Origin: Chloroflexia bacterium
GTDB taxonomy: Bacteria; Chloroflexota; Chloroflexia; Thermomicrobiales; JALYUS01
Assembly (NCBI GenBank): GCA_025924435.1
Contig: JAICIL010000188.1
Location: 1 to 8,861 of the forward strand
Reading direction: 5' to 3'
DNA length: 8,861 bases
Shown here: one piece after another, positions 1 to 6,102 of the stretch
How positions within the stretch are numbered: the stretch's first letter is position 1
Layout of the letters: each line of letters begins with the position of its first letter
Notes under the pieces: generated by a model
Told to the model about the DNA's origin: nothing
The model's database searches: none
The model's input: only the letters and a program-made list of their open reading frames with translations
Program-made: the position numbers and the translations under genes

Positions 1-2
1 CG

Positions 3-1304
3 GGCGGTCGCCTCGTGCAACTGCTGGCGACGCTCGCCGTCGCGGCGTGGATCGCCTGGGCGGTCGGGCGCGGCGCGGGCGGGCGGGTCGGCTGGCTCGT
101 GGGCGGGTGGGCGGCGCTGCTGCTGCTGACGTGGCATCTCGTCGCGCACTGGGGGGTGATGGTCCGCCCGGACATGACCGCGCTCGCCTGGAATCTGGCG
201 GGAGTGACGAGCCTGCGCCGCTGGTGGGACGCGCCGGGGCGGGAGGGATGGCGCGGCGCGTCGTGGCCGCGGGGAGAGGCGCTGGGCCTGCTCGCCCTCG
301 GCGCGGGCTGTTTCGCGCTCGGATGGTGGACGAAGCAGACCTACGTCGTCGTGCCGGCCGCCTTCGTCCTCGCCCTCCTGCCTTACCGCCCGAAGGTGGC
401 CGCGACCCTCGCGGGCCTCTACGCGGCGCTGGTTGGCCTCTCGCTGGGCGTATTGACGCTCTTCACGGCGGGCGGATTCTTTCAGAAGACGCTCTACTAC
501 CAATTCTCGTGGACCTGGCACGCGTACCTCTATCTGGCGCGGCCATTCGCCGGGCGGTATGGCCTTCTCCTGGCGCTCGCGTGCCTCGCCGCCGTCTTCA
601 TCTGCGCGCGCGAGCGGCGGCTGACCTTCGGCGTCTGCCTGTTCGCGCTCACCCTGCTCAAGACCCTCGCCGCCGGGACGGACGGCGGGAATCACAACCA
701 CTTCATCGAATCGCTCGTGGCGTCAACCCTGCTGGTGGGGCAGGGCGTGACGTTCCTGATATCCTCCGCCGTGCGGCGCGAAGCATCCGTCGCCGGGATG
801 TCGCCCGGCCGCATCGGCCCCCGTCCTCCGCGTACACTGGCCCCATTCGGCTTCGTGGGTCTGGCCGCGATGCTGCTGCTCACGGGCGTTGCGGTCGGCG
901 AGCGGGAAGGGCCGCGCGGCTGGCTCGCCTGGGAATATCGGCTCCCCACCGCCGCGGAACGCCGGGAGTTCGAGCGGGTTGCTTCCCGCGTCGCCAATAC
1001 CGCGGGGCCGGTGTACGGCGATAATGTCGGCTTGGGCATCCTCGCGCTCACCGGGCATACGGTGTCGGTCACGGACCCCTTCACGATGGCGGCGGAAGTG
1101 CGGATGGGGCGGTGGGACGATTCTGCGCTCATCGCCAATGTGGCGGCGGGGCACTATCGGCTGATCGTCCTGCGCGGCGATGTCGCCGCGATGGATCCGG
1201 GTCATCCGCCGGGGGATGAAACCCCCGGCTTGATCCGCGCCATTCAGCGGCATTATCACGTCGTGGAGCGGAGCGGCCTCTGGCTGTACGCGCCGAACGG
1301 GTGA
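3..1304 (+). CDS. GT-C fold membrane glycosyltransferase (family 39-like), 5'-truncated by window edge
   Basis: The frame is open to the left edge; the first start-like codon (GTG at 15) is probably internal, because GT-C enzymes carry further N-terminal helices with the catalytic loop that are missing here. What is visible is about eight hydrophobic membrane helices, a loop with RPDMTALAWNLAG (the RPD motif frequent in family 39-like GT-C proteins), and a C-terminal soluble part containing GPVYGDNVGLGILALTGHTV followed by DPF and GRWDDSALI. That tail resembles the extracytoplasmic end of polyprenyl-phosphate-sugar-using mannosyl/arabinosyl transferase-like proteins. Members transfer a sugar from a lipid carrier to an acceptor on the outer face of the membrane; donor and acceptor cannot be told from sequence. 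It lies upstream of the metX leader with its own terminal hairpin, so the two are probably separate transcripts. Family assignment is moderately sure, exact activity unknown. Confidence 0.7.
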   Translation, partial: GGRLVQLLATLAVAAWIAWAVGRGAGGRVGWLVGGWAALLLLTWHLVAHWGVMVRPDMTALAWNLAGVTSLRRWWDAPGREGWRGASWPRGEALGLLALGAGCFALGWWTKQTYVVVPAAFVLALLPYRPKVAATLAGLYAALVGLSLGVLTLFTAGGFFQKTLYYQFSWTWHAYLYLARPFAGRYGLLLALACLAAVFICARERRLTFGVCLFALTLLKTLAAGTDGGNHNHFIESLVASTLLVGQGVTFLISSAVRREASVAGMSPGRIGPRPPRTLAPFGFVGLAAMLLLTGVAVGEREGPRGWLAWEYRLPTAAERREFERVASRVANTAGPVYGDNVGLGILALTGHTVSVTDPFTMAAEVRMGRWDDSALIANVAAGHYRLIVLRGDVAAMDPGHPPGDETPGLIRAIQRHYHVVERSGLWLYAPNG

Positions 1305-1311
1305 GGAAAAT

Positions 1312-1340
1312 CGGTGGTGGCGGATTTCCGCCTGCCACCG
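1312..1340 (+). terminator. Hairpin after the glycosyltransferase gene
   Basis: An inverted repeat starts 8 bases after the stop codon: CGGTGG-t-GGCGG, loop attt, CCGCC-tg-CCACCG. It can form an 11-bp stem with a small internal mismatch. There is no T-run on the plus-strand 3' side; on the minus strand the stem is followed by TTTT. It may end or stabilise the upstream transcript, but intrinsic termination on the plus strand is not proven. Confidence 0.4.
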
Positions 1341-1377
1341 AGTACGCTGCGCGATGCCCGGCTGTCGGATCAATCGC

Positions 1378-1407
1378 TTGACGCGGGTGCGCGCTCGCTG
1401 CTATGCT
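1378..1407 (+). promoter_or_regulatory. Sigma70-type promoter for the metX leader
   Basis: TTGACG (1378-1383) and TATGCT (1402-1407) are separated by 18 bases, a good match to a housekeeping promoter. Transcription would begin near 1413, about 17 bases before the first base of the SAM-I aptamer, which is the expected arrangement. No second convincing promoter was seen between the SAM-I aptamer and metX, so a single long leader RNA of about 600 nt is inferred. Confidence 0.6.
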
Positions 1408-1429
1408 TTGCGCCAACAAGTGAACGCGG

Positions 1430-1544
1430 CTCGTATCCAGAGTGGTGGAGGGTAATCGGCCCGTTGAAGCCCGGCAACCGGCGGCGCGCGGACAATGCGC
1501 GCGGCTAAGGTGCCAACTCCTGCCCCGGCGGGGCGAGATACGAG
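1430..1544 (+). ncRNA. SAM-I (S-box) riboswitch aptamer
   Basis: The P1 helix is an exact 8-bp match, CTCGTATC (1430-1437) with GATACGAG (1537-1544). Between them are the conserved S-box blocks in order: AGAGTGGTGGAGGG, then GGCCCGTTGAAGCCCGGCAACC split around a GC-rich hairpin arm (GCGCGCGG...GCGCGCGGC), then AAGGTGCCAACTCCTGCC. These are the signature segments of the SAM-I aptamer core, including the G/A-rich kink-turn side. It binds S-adenosylmethionine and normally represses methionine or SAM biosynthesis genes when SAM is plentiful; its position upstream of metX fits this exactly. No T-run terminator follows it directly; the first strong intrinsic terminator is the T-box one more than 390 bases downstream. 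Confidence 0.93.
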
Positions 1545-1560
1545 GGATGCCGGATGGGAG

Positions 1561-1587
1561 CCGCCGTCGCAGCAGATGTGACGGCGG
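1561..1587 (+). other. Hairpin just 3' of the SAM-I aptamer (possible expression platform)
   Basis: CCGCCGTC (1561-1568) and GACGGCGG (1580-1587) form a perfect 8-bp stem with an 11-nt loop, 16 bases after the aptamer's P1. It sits where an S-box expression platform would be expected, but it is followed by TTGCGCTGC rather than a run of T, so it does not look like a standard intrinsic terminator. It could be a spacer hairpin, a pause site or part of a non-canonical platform. Confidence 0.35.
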
Positions 1588-1724
1588 TTGCGCTGCCCGG
1601 CCCCGCATGGCGTGGACGCGGATGAGTCCGTGGGGAAACGCTCGCAGCGAATCGGGGCATGGTGGAAGCCCGAAGAGCACGCACCCCGTCGGATATGCCC
1701 GCCGAGCCACCGGCTGAACGGCAC

Positions 1725-1810
1725 GGGAAGTTCGCAGTTCGATGTTCGATGTTCGAAGCAGGGAGACCCCCGCGTTCTTCGAACTCCGAACTCCGAACAT
1801 CGAACTTCCC
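1725..1810. repeat. MITE-like palindromic repeat inside the T-box leader
   Basis: Two 34-nt arms (1725-1758 and 1777-1810) are inverted copies matching at 28 of 34 positions, separated by an 18-nt loop. The ends are perfect (GGGAAGTTCG / CGAACTTCCC). Each arm is built from short units such as TGTTCGA or AGTTCGGA. It has no coding capacity and would form a long hairpin in RNA. The composition and shape resemble dispersed palindromic repeats of high-GC genomes; no other copy is in the window, so mobility is inferred only. Confidence 0.75.
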
Positions 1811-1914
1811 ACAGTAGGCCGCGTCGGTTCGCCCCCGATACCGGGCGAGGGTTGGGCGTGCATCTCTGGCGCGCCGTACCCGTCGAGGCCGTGGCCGCGA
1901 GGCCACGGTGAACA

Positions 1915-1952
1915 GGGTGGTACCGTGAGCGTGTTCGTCAATCGCTCACCCC
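1915..1952 (+). promoter_or_regulatory. T-box antiterminator
   Basis: GGG (1915-1917) pairs with CCC (1950-1952), the seven-base bulge TGGTACC (1918-1924) is held open, and GTGAGC (1925-1930) pairs with GCTCAC (1944-1949). This is the standard T-box antiterminator with the tRNA-acceptor-binding bulge. It shares its 3' arm with the terminator, so the two folds exclude each other. Confidence 0.88.
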
Positions 1953-1982
1953 GTGGGGTGAGGATTGGCGTTTTCGTTTTTT
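1936..1982 (+). terminator. Rho-independent terminator of the metX leader
   Basis: The left arm CGTCAATC-G-CTCACCCC (1936-1952) pairs along its whole length with GGGGTGAG-GATTGGCG (1955-1970), with one G bulged and one G-U pair, followed by TTTT-CG-TTTTTT (1971-1982). Its left arm overlaps the antiterminator's 3' strand (1944-1952). It is the only strong intrinsic terminator in the leader and probably the common decision point for metX expression. Confidence 0.92.
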
Positions 1983-2013
1983 CGGGCGGTATCACCCGGT
2001 TCGGAGGTGTCGG

Positions 2014-3225
2014 ATGCACAGTATCGCGGTGACGAGCGCGGAATCCGCCTGCCCCCTCCGCGCGCGCGATGATCGTTTCCCTCCCTATCGGGCGGAGGGG
2101 ATGGACCTCGCGCATACCCGCTTCTATATGCTACCGGCGGAGCGGTTGCCGTTTGCGCTGGATCGTGGCGGCGCTCTAGGGGAAGTGACGATCGCGTATG
2201 AGACATGGGGCACGCTCGCGCCCGCGCGCAACAACGCGATCCTCGTCCTCCACGCGCTGACCGGCGGGGCGCACGCCGGCCCGCATGCGGATACCGAGAC
2301 GCCCGCGCCCGAGCCGTGGTGGGGCGACCTGATCGGCCCCGGCCGCGCGATTGACACGAACCGTTTCTTCGTCATCTGTCCGAATATTCTCGGCGGTTGC
2401 TACGGCAGCACCGGCCCGATGAGCGTCAACCCCGCGACGGGCGCGGCGTATCGCATGGCCTTCCCGGCGATCACCGTGCAAGACATGGTGCGGGCACAGG
2501 CGGCGCTGCTCGATGGGTTCGGCATCGCGCAATTGCACGCGGTCGTCGGCGGCTCGCTCGGCGGCATGCAGGCGCTCCAGTGGGGCGTGACATACCCGGA
2601 GCGCGCCGGGGCGGTGATCGCCATCGGCGCGTCGGGCCGTTTCCACGCGCAGGGGATCGCCTACAACGAAGTGGGCCGCCGCGCGATCATGGCCGATCCG
2701 AAGTGGGTCGGCGGCGACTACGACCCCGCCGACCCGCCGCGCGACGGCTTCGCGATTGCCCGGATGGTCGGCATGATTACCTACCAGTGCGACGAGGGGA
2801 TGACGGCGCGTTTCGGGCGCAACGCGGCGACGCGACCGTCGCGGCACGCGCCCTTCGCGGGCAAGTTCGACATCGAGGGCTATCTCCATTATCAGGGGGA
2901 CAGCATCGCGCGCCGCTTCGACCCGAACGCGTACCTCTATCTGACCCGCGCGATGGACCTCTTCGACCTTGGCAACGGCTTCCCCTCGTACACGGACGCG
3001 CTGCGCCGCCTGACGATGCCGACGCTGATGGTCGGCATCAGTTCGGACATCCTCTTCCCCGCCGGGCATGTCCGCGCCGTCGCGGAGGAGTTGCGCGCGC
3101 TCGGCGCCCCCGCCCGCTACTGGGAACTCGTCTCGCCGGACGGGCACGACGCCTTCCTCAAGGAGTTCGCGCAGATGACGCCCGTCCTCCGCCGCTTCCT
3201 CCAATCCGCCGACGAAGCGGGCTGA
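2014..3225 (+). CDS. metX: Homoserine O-acetyltransferase (alpha/beta hydrolase fold)
   Basis: The enzyme acylates the hydroxyl of L-homoserine with acetyl-CoA (or succinyl-CoA in some members), the committed step toward methionine by transsulfuration or direct sulfhydrylation in the cytoplasm. Family signatures are HALTGGAHA, NILGGCYGSTGPMSVNP, the nucleophile elbow VVGGSLGGMQALQW with Ser181, SSDILFP with Asp345 and GHDAFL with His378, giving a complete Ser-Asp-His triad. The ATG at 2014 is preceded by GGAGG six bases upstream, directly after the leader terminator. The resulting 403 aa is slightly longer than usual (about 370-380) because of a roughly 30-residue N-terminal extension; the ATG at 2101 is an alternative start with GGAGGGG placed too close. 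Control by both SAM-I and T-box elements supports a methionine role. Acetyl versus succinyl donor preference cannot be settled from the fold motifs alone. Confidence 0.93.
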   Translation: MHSIAVTSAESACPLRARDDRFPPYRAEGMDLAHTRFYMLPAERLPFALDRGGALGEVTIAYETWGTLAPARNNAILVLHALTGGAHAGPHADTETPAPEPWWGDLIGPGRAIDTNRFFVICPNILGGCYGSTGPMSVNPATGAAYRMAFPAITVQDMVRAQAALLDGFGIAQLHAVVGGSLGGMQALQWGVTYPERAGAVIAIGASGRFHAQGIAYNEVGRRAIMADPKWVGGDYDPADPPRDGFAIARMVGMITYQCDEGMTARFGRNAATRPSRHAPFAGKFDIEGYLHYQGDSIARRFDPNAYLYLTRAMDLFDLGNGFPSYTDALRRLTMPTLMVGISSDILFPAGHVRAVAEELRALGAPARYWELVSPDGHDAFLKEFAQMTPVLRRFLQSADEAG

Positions 3226-3242
3226 TCCGGCTCCAAATCAGT

Positions 3243-3379
3243 AGAACCACAGAGACACAGAGGGCACAGAGGACGCAAAGAAACATCATGAGACAGAGAA
3301 TCTGCTTCAGCACAGATAGATCGTAATCCCCGCCGTTTCTCTCTCCTCCTCTCTGCGTCCTCTGCGCCTCTGTGGTTCT
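3243..3379. repeat. Long inverted repeat of the CACAGAG type downstream of metX
   Basis: The left arm begins AGAACCACAGAGACACAGAG (3243) and the right arm ends CCTCTGCGCCTCTGTGGTTCT (3379); they are imperfect inverted copies of about 40 bases with an offset of about nine bases in one arm. The centre (about 3285-3330) is AT-richer and non-coding. The 'ACCACAGAGACACAGAG' palindrome is a pattern I recognise from intergenic regions of many environmental bacterial genomes. It begins 17 bases after the metX stop, so the RNA hairpin could also protect or end that transcript. The remaining bases up to 3533 hold no gene or clear promoter that I can support. Confidence 0.7.
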
Positions 3380-3533
3380 CTCCGGTTCGATTCCTGCATA
3401 GGTTTCCGTAGATTTCGGGGCAAATGTGGCGCGCTGGCACGGTGTGTGGCATACCGGAGATACCACGGGCGCACCGAAGAGAGGTTTGGCAGTGTCGCCA
3501 GTCCGCCCCGTCGTCAGTACATGGGGGTGTCCT

Positions 3534-4346
3534 ATGGCTTCGTCCTCTCCCGTCGCATTCCCCGCCGCGCCGCGTGCCGTCCTCAAGGAGCGATTCGGCC
3601 CCGCCGTCATCTCCGGCTTCGTCGCGACCACCGCGATGGCGATCACCGCCCTGATCGCTTATGGTTTGGCGCTCGGTGTCGGCGCGGCGAATGGCAATCT
3701 CTTCCAGCAGTGGTTGTATGCCCTGACGCACAACCCGGTGACGGAGAATGTGCGCTCGTCGCTCCTCGCGGTCGTCGGATTGGATCTCGCCGCCGGGATC
3801 GTCTGGGCGCTGGTTTTCGCCTGCGACGCGAACGACCGCCTGATCGCCTTCCCCGGCTGGCTGCGCGGCATCCTCTTCGCGCTGCCGCCCGCCATCCTCT
3901 CGCTGATCGTCTTCCTGCCGCTCGTCGGCGGAGGCGTCTTCGGCGTCAAGATCGGCGCGGGGCCGCTGCCGGTGATCGGGAATATCATCCTGCACCTCGT
4001 CTACGGTGCGGTACTGGGTGGGATGTTCGTCCTCGACGGGAATATTGATCACACCGGCAAGAGCGACCCGGCGATGGAGGCAACGCTGCGGCAGGCGGAA
4101 TCTGGCGCGGGCTGGGGCGTCCTGCTCGGCGCGCTGCTCGGCGGCGGCGGGACGCTGCTCGTCACGCTCCTCATCACTACGTCGGCGGCGGCGGATGTCG
4201 CGGGGGCGACGATCGGCGGCGCGGCAATCGGCGCGGCGCTCGGCGTCGTCTTCGGTTCGATGGCCGCGATGACGAATGCGCCCGCACCCACGGCGCATAC
4301 GGAACCCGTGCCGGCGGATGGGACGATGCCCGCCATCAATCAGTGA
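3534..4346 (+). CDS. Multi-pass membrane protein of unknown function
   Basis: 270 residues with six likely membrane helices (about residues 23-50, 77-96, 105-130, 140-165, 190-215 and 220-245), small-residue and glycine rich in the last two. The segment FLPLVGGGVFGVKIGAGPLP...HLVYGAVLGGMF resembles the P-x-G-x-G-x-FG / H-x-x-YG-x-x-LG pattern of small uncharacterised bacterial membrane proteins (DUF6789-like). The C-terminal tail is short, Pro/Ala rich and probably soluble. The start at 3534 was chosen over the in-frame ATG at 3426 because hydrophobic, conserved-looking sequence follows it, the upstream 36 residues look non-coding, and GGGGGTG lies about five bases before it. It stands alone, convergent with the next gene. 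No enzymatic motif is visible and I do not assign a function. Confidence 0.7.
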   Translation: MASSSPVAFPAAPRAVLKERFGPAVISGFVATTAMAITALIAYGLALGVGAANGNLFQQWLYALTHNPVTENVRSSLLAVVGLDLAAGIVWALVFACDANDRLIAFPGWLRGILFALPPAILSLIVFLPLVGGGVFGVKIGAGPLPVIGNIILHLVYGAVLGGMFVLDGNIDHTGKSDPAMEATLRQAESGAGWGVLLGALLGGGGTLLVTLLITTSAAADVAGATIGGAAIGAALGVVFGSMAAMTNAPAPTAHTEPVPADGTMPAINQ

Positions 4347-4427
4347 GCGACCACCCTTCGTAACAACATGTGTGCGACGCGCCGCGCGTGGATGCCGCCC
4401 ACGGCGGAGCGCCGCGACCGGGCACGT

Positions 4428-5090
4428 TCACGCGCGGCGGACGAGCATCGCACGGGTGTGCAGCGTTCCGTCGGCATCCAGGCGGCAGCGACCGAGCGCG
4501 GCGAGGCGCGGGAGCGCCCGACGCCGCCAGCCCGCCGCGCCGGACCACGACGCGCCGTCGCCCGTCATGCCGCGCGGGCCGTCGCCGATAAGCAGATAGG
4601 CCCGGATGGATGGCGTCGCCCGAAAGCGTGCGGGCCAGTCGGTCCCGCGCGGCGGCCAGACGCACAGCAGTGTGCCGGGCTGATGCTTTTCCAATGCGGC
4701 GGCGACCGCGTACTGCTCCACATCGTCCGGCAAGGGATCGGGCCACCACGTGCCATCGTCCGTCGCCGTGATCGGCATGTCGGCGGCGCAGAGGACGCGG
4801 GCCAGGTCGCCGCGACCCGCGCCGACTTCCAGCCACGGCCCCGGCAATCGCCGCAAGACAGGCGCAAGGGCGGCGACGAATTCGACGGTGGGCAGATGGT
4901 AGATGCCGCGCGCCCGGCAGACGGCGACGAACCCCGCGCGGGTAGCGGGGTTGGCGAGGCGGGCATCGAGGGCGGCGTTTGTCGGCAGGGGATGGGCGGC
5001 GAGCCACGCCTCCCAATCGCGCCCGGCGGCGTCGTAGGGGACGCGGGCCGGGGCGAGCGATTCGCTCAGAAGCGCATCGGGATCGTTCAT
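4428..5090 (-). CDS. Putative SAM-dependent methyltransferase-like protein
   Basis: 220 residues on the minus strand. The glycine-rich motif PWLEVGAGRGDLARVL (about residues 85-100) matches motif I of class I SAM-dependent methyltransferases; the acidic ATDDG that follows fits the ribose-binding motif II position, and LCVWPPRGTDW is where motif IV would be. The N-terminal 80 residues have no recognised domain. The substrate is unknown; the low conservation after motif II leaves open a degenerate or small-molecule enzyme. The ATG at 5090 has AGGGCAGG just upstream; a TTG at 5108 would add six residues. It is convergent with the membrane-protein gene and divergent from the zinc-ribbon gene. Open frames on the opposite strand here are shadows of GC-rich coding sequence. 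Confidence 0.65.
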   Translation of the reverse strand: MNDPDALLSESLAPARVPYDAAGRDWEAWLAAHPLPTNAALDARLANPATRAGFVAVCRARGIYHLPTVEFVAALAPVLRRLPGPWLEVGAGRGDLARVLCAADMPITATDDGTWWPDPLPDDVEQYAVAAALEKHQPGTLLCVWPPRGTDWPARFRATPSIRAYLLIGDGPRGMTGDGASWSGAAGWRRRALPRLAALGRCRLDADGTLHTRAMLVRRA

Positions 5091-5160
5091 CCTGCCCTGC
5101 TTCGGCAATTATGCGGCATCTTGCGGCACCCTTCGGATCGCGCGAAACGACGAGATTTCT

Positions 5161-5169
5161 TGGTATACT
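5161..5169 (+). promoter_or_regulatory. Extended -10 promoter for the zinc-ribbon gene
   Basis: TGGTATACT is an extended -10 (TGn-TATACT) about 80 bases before the start of the zinc-ribbon gene. No good -35 is visible 17 bases upstream, which is tolerated for extended -10 promoters. The surrounding 157-base divergent region holds no other gene. Confidence 0.45.
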
Positions 5170-5247
5170 ATCGCCAGTCGGGGGCAAACGCGCGACATCG
5201 CGGCCAGTCCGCCGGGTGGTAGTGGGGCCGACAGAGGAGGAATGTGC

Positions 5248-6003
5248 ATGGCAGGGACGCCCGGCTCCGGTTCCGACTATCCGTGGCCGCCGTATCCTTC
5301 GCCGTCAACGCAGGGAAACGACAGCCAGCGCGCGCAACTCGAGGCGGCGCTCCACGCCGCGCGCGAGCAGCGGCCGCGGATCGCGGCGGAGATCGGCGAG
5401 TACCTGTACAGCCTCGTCCTCCAGGGGCAATTGCGCGACCCGATCGTCCTCGCCACCTGCCGCCGGTTGTACGACCACGAGCAGCAAGTGTTGCAACTCG
5501 AGGCGAACCTGCGCGCAATTGCCGTCGCACCCCCGCCCGCCTATACGCCGCCGTATGGCGCGAACACTCCCCCCGGCCTGCCGCCCGTCCCATCGTCGCT
5601 CGGCAGCGAGGAGGCCGCAACGATTGTCGCCCCCGCCAACCGCGCATCGCACGACGACGCGCCCTTCGCGACGCCGGACGCGGACGCGACGCGCATCCAT
5701 CGTTCCATGCCCGGCTCGCGCGATGCGCGGCCACCGGCTCTCCGCCCCGCCGACCTCGATTCCGCCGAGACGCGGATCGCGCCCGTGCGCCGGCCCGAAC
5801 CCGTCGCACCGGGCGCGGCAAAACCGGCGGAACGGCGCTGCACCCACTGCCGGATGCCGCTGCGCGCGAGCGACACGACCTGTCCCGTCTGCGGCCGCCC
5901 CGTCGTCGAGCAGGCCGCCGAATCCCCGCAATGCCGCCGCTGCGGCACCGAACTGCGCCCGCAGGACCGCTCCTGCCCGGTCTGCGGCACCCCGCGCATC
6001 TAG
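5248..6003 (+). CDS. Double zinc-ribbon protein of unknown function
   Basis: 251 residues in three parts. The N-terminal region (about 25-95) is rich in Ala, Glu, Gln and Arg and predicted helical or coiled-coil (QLEAALHAAREQRPRIAAEI ... HEQQVLQLEANL). A long Pro/Ala/Arg-rich linker (about 95-190) is probably disordered. The C-terminus has two zinc ribbons, each CxxC-x10-CxxC: Cys198/201/212/215 and Cys229/232/243/246, with the CPVCG knuckle repeated in both. Such double zinc ribbons act as small protein or nucleic-acid binding modules; no catalytic domain is present. Start 5248 was chosen because AGGAGG (5235-5240) lies seven bases before it; the in-frame ATG at 5242 would be only one base from that site. 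It is read from its own promoter and ends about 100 bases before the restriction-modification genes, with no evident functional link. Confidence 0.75.
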   Translation: MAGTPGSGSDYPWPPYPSPSTQGNDSQRAQLEAALHAAREQRPRIAAEIGEYLYSLVLQGQLRDPIVLATCRRLYDHEQQVLQLEANLRAIAVAPPPAYTPPYGANTPPGLPPVPSSLGSEEAATIVAPANRASHDDAPFATPDADATRIHRSMPGSRDARPPALRPADLDSAETRIAPVRRPEPVAPGAAKPAERRCTHCRMPLRASDTTCPVCGRPVVEQAAESPQCRRCGTELRPQDRSCPVCGTPRI

Positions 6004-6029
6004 ATCACGGGCTAATCGCCTATTGCCCA

Positions 6030-6076
6030 TTGTGCTGCATGTACGTTCAGTGTATCGTTCGCGTAGCGGGATACAC
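6030..6076 (+). promoter_or_regulatory. Candidate promoter with overlapping inverted repeat ahead of the restriction-modification genes
   Basis: GTGTATC (6050-6056) and GATACAC (6070-6076) form an exact 7-bp inverted repeat with a 13-base spacer. A weak sigma70 pair, TTGTGC (6030-6035) and TATCGT (6053-6058) with 17-base spacing, overlaps the left arm. The palindrome could be an operator for control of the methyltransferase operon or a hairpin ending the zinc-ribbon transcript; there is no T-run. Both readings are tentative. Confidence 0.3.
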
Positions 6077-6102
6077 CGTTCCGAAGTGATGGAGCGAGCG
6101 AC

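Larger units (their letters stand above)
1608..1982 (+). ncRNA. T-box leader, probably sensing tRNA-Met
   Basis: Stem I has its typical apex: AGCGAAT (1646-1652), helix CGGG/CCCG (1653-1656 with 1669-1672) and a loop containing ATGGTG (1659-1664). Lower helices pair GCTC/GAGC, GGGG/CCCC and TCCG/CGGA (1627-1630 with 1690-1693). Below these is an internal loop with GATGAG on the 5' side (1621-1626) and TATGCC on the 3' side; ATG at 1695-1697 is the best specifier candidate. Hairpins at 1829-1848 and 1889-1908 correspond to Stem II and Stem III regions. The T-box sequence AACAGGGTGGTACCGTGAGC is at 1911-1930. Its UGGU bulge (1918-1921) would pair with an ACCA tRNA end, which fits the A discriminator of tRNA-Met. 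Uncharged tRNA would stabilise the antiterminator and allow metX transcription. A palindromic repeat (1725-1810) interrupts the leader. The T-box call is firm; the Met specificity is inferred from codon position and target gene. Confidence 0.88.

Noticed and set aside
1616..1645. Hammerhead-ribozyme-like GATGAGTCCGTG followed by GAAAC
   Set aside because: The catalytic core needs CUGANGA, but here U is replaced by G, the helix before GAAA is poor, and no cleavage-site geometry fits. The same bases are explained better as the lower part of T-box Stem I.
1731..1757. Short repeats of TTCGATG suggesting a CRISPR or iteron array
   Set aside because: Units are only seven bases, have no spacers, and form one arm of a palindrome; there are no cas or replication genes.
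2176..3204. Long minus-strand open frame across metX
   Set aside because: The plus strand encodes a complete MetX with all catalytic residues; the antisense frame is Arg/Val-rich with no domain and is a typical GC-rich shadow.
3435..3451. Possible sigma54 promoter (TGGCACG ... TGGCA)
   Set aside because: The GG and GC elements are one base too far apart and the TTGC element is not matched.
4395..4407. Small hairpin CCGCC-cac-GGCGG between the convergent genes as a bidirectional terminator
   Set aside because: Only five base pairs, no T-run on either strand, and such motifs are common by chance at this GC content.
4368..5222. Long plus-strand open frame opposite the minus-strand methyltransferase-like gene
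   Set aside because: Arg/Ala/Pro-rich, low complexity, no motif, and it overlaps a minus-strand frame with a clear SAM-binding motif.
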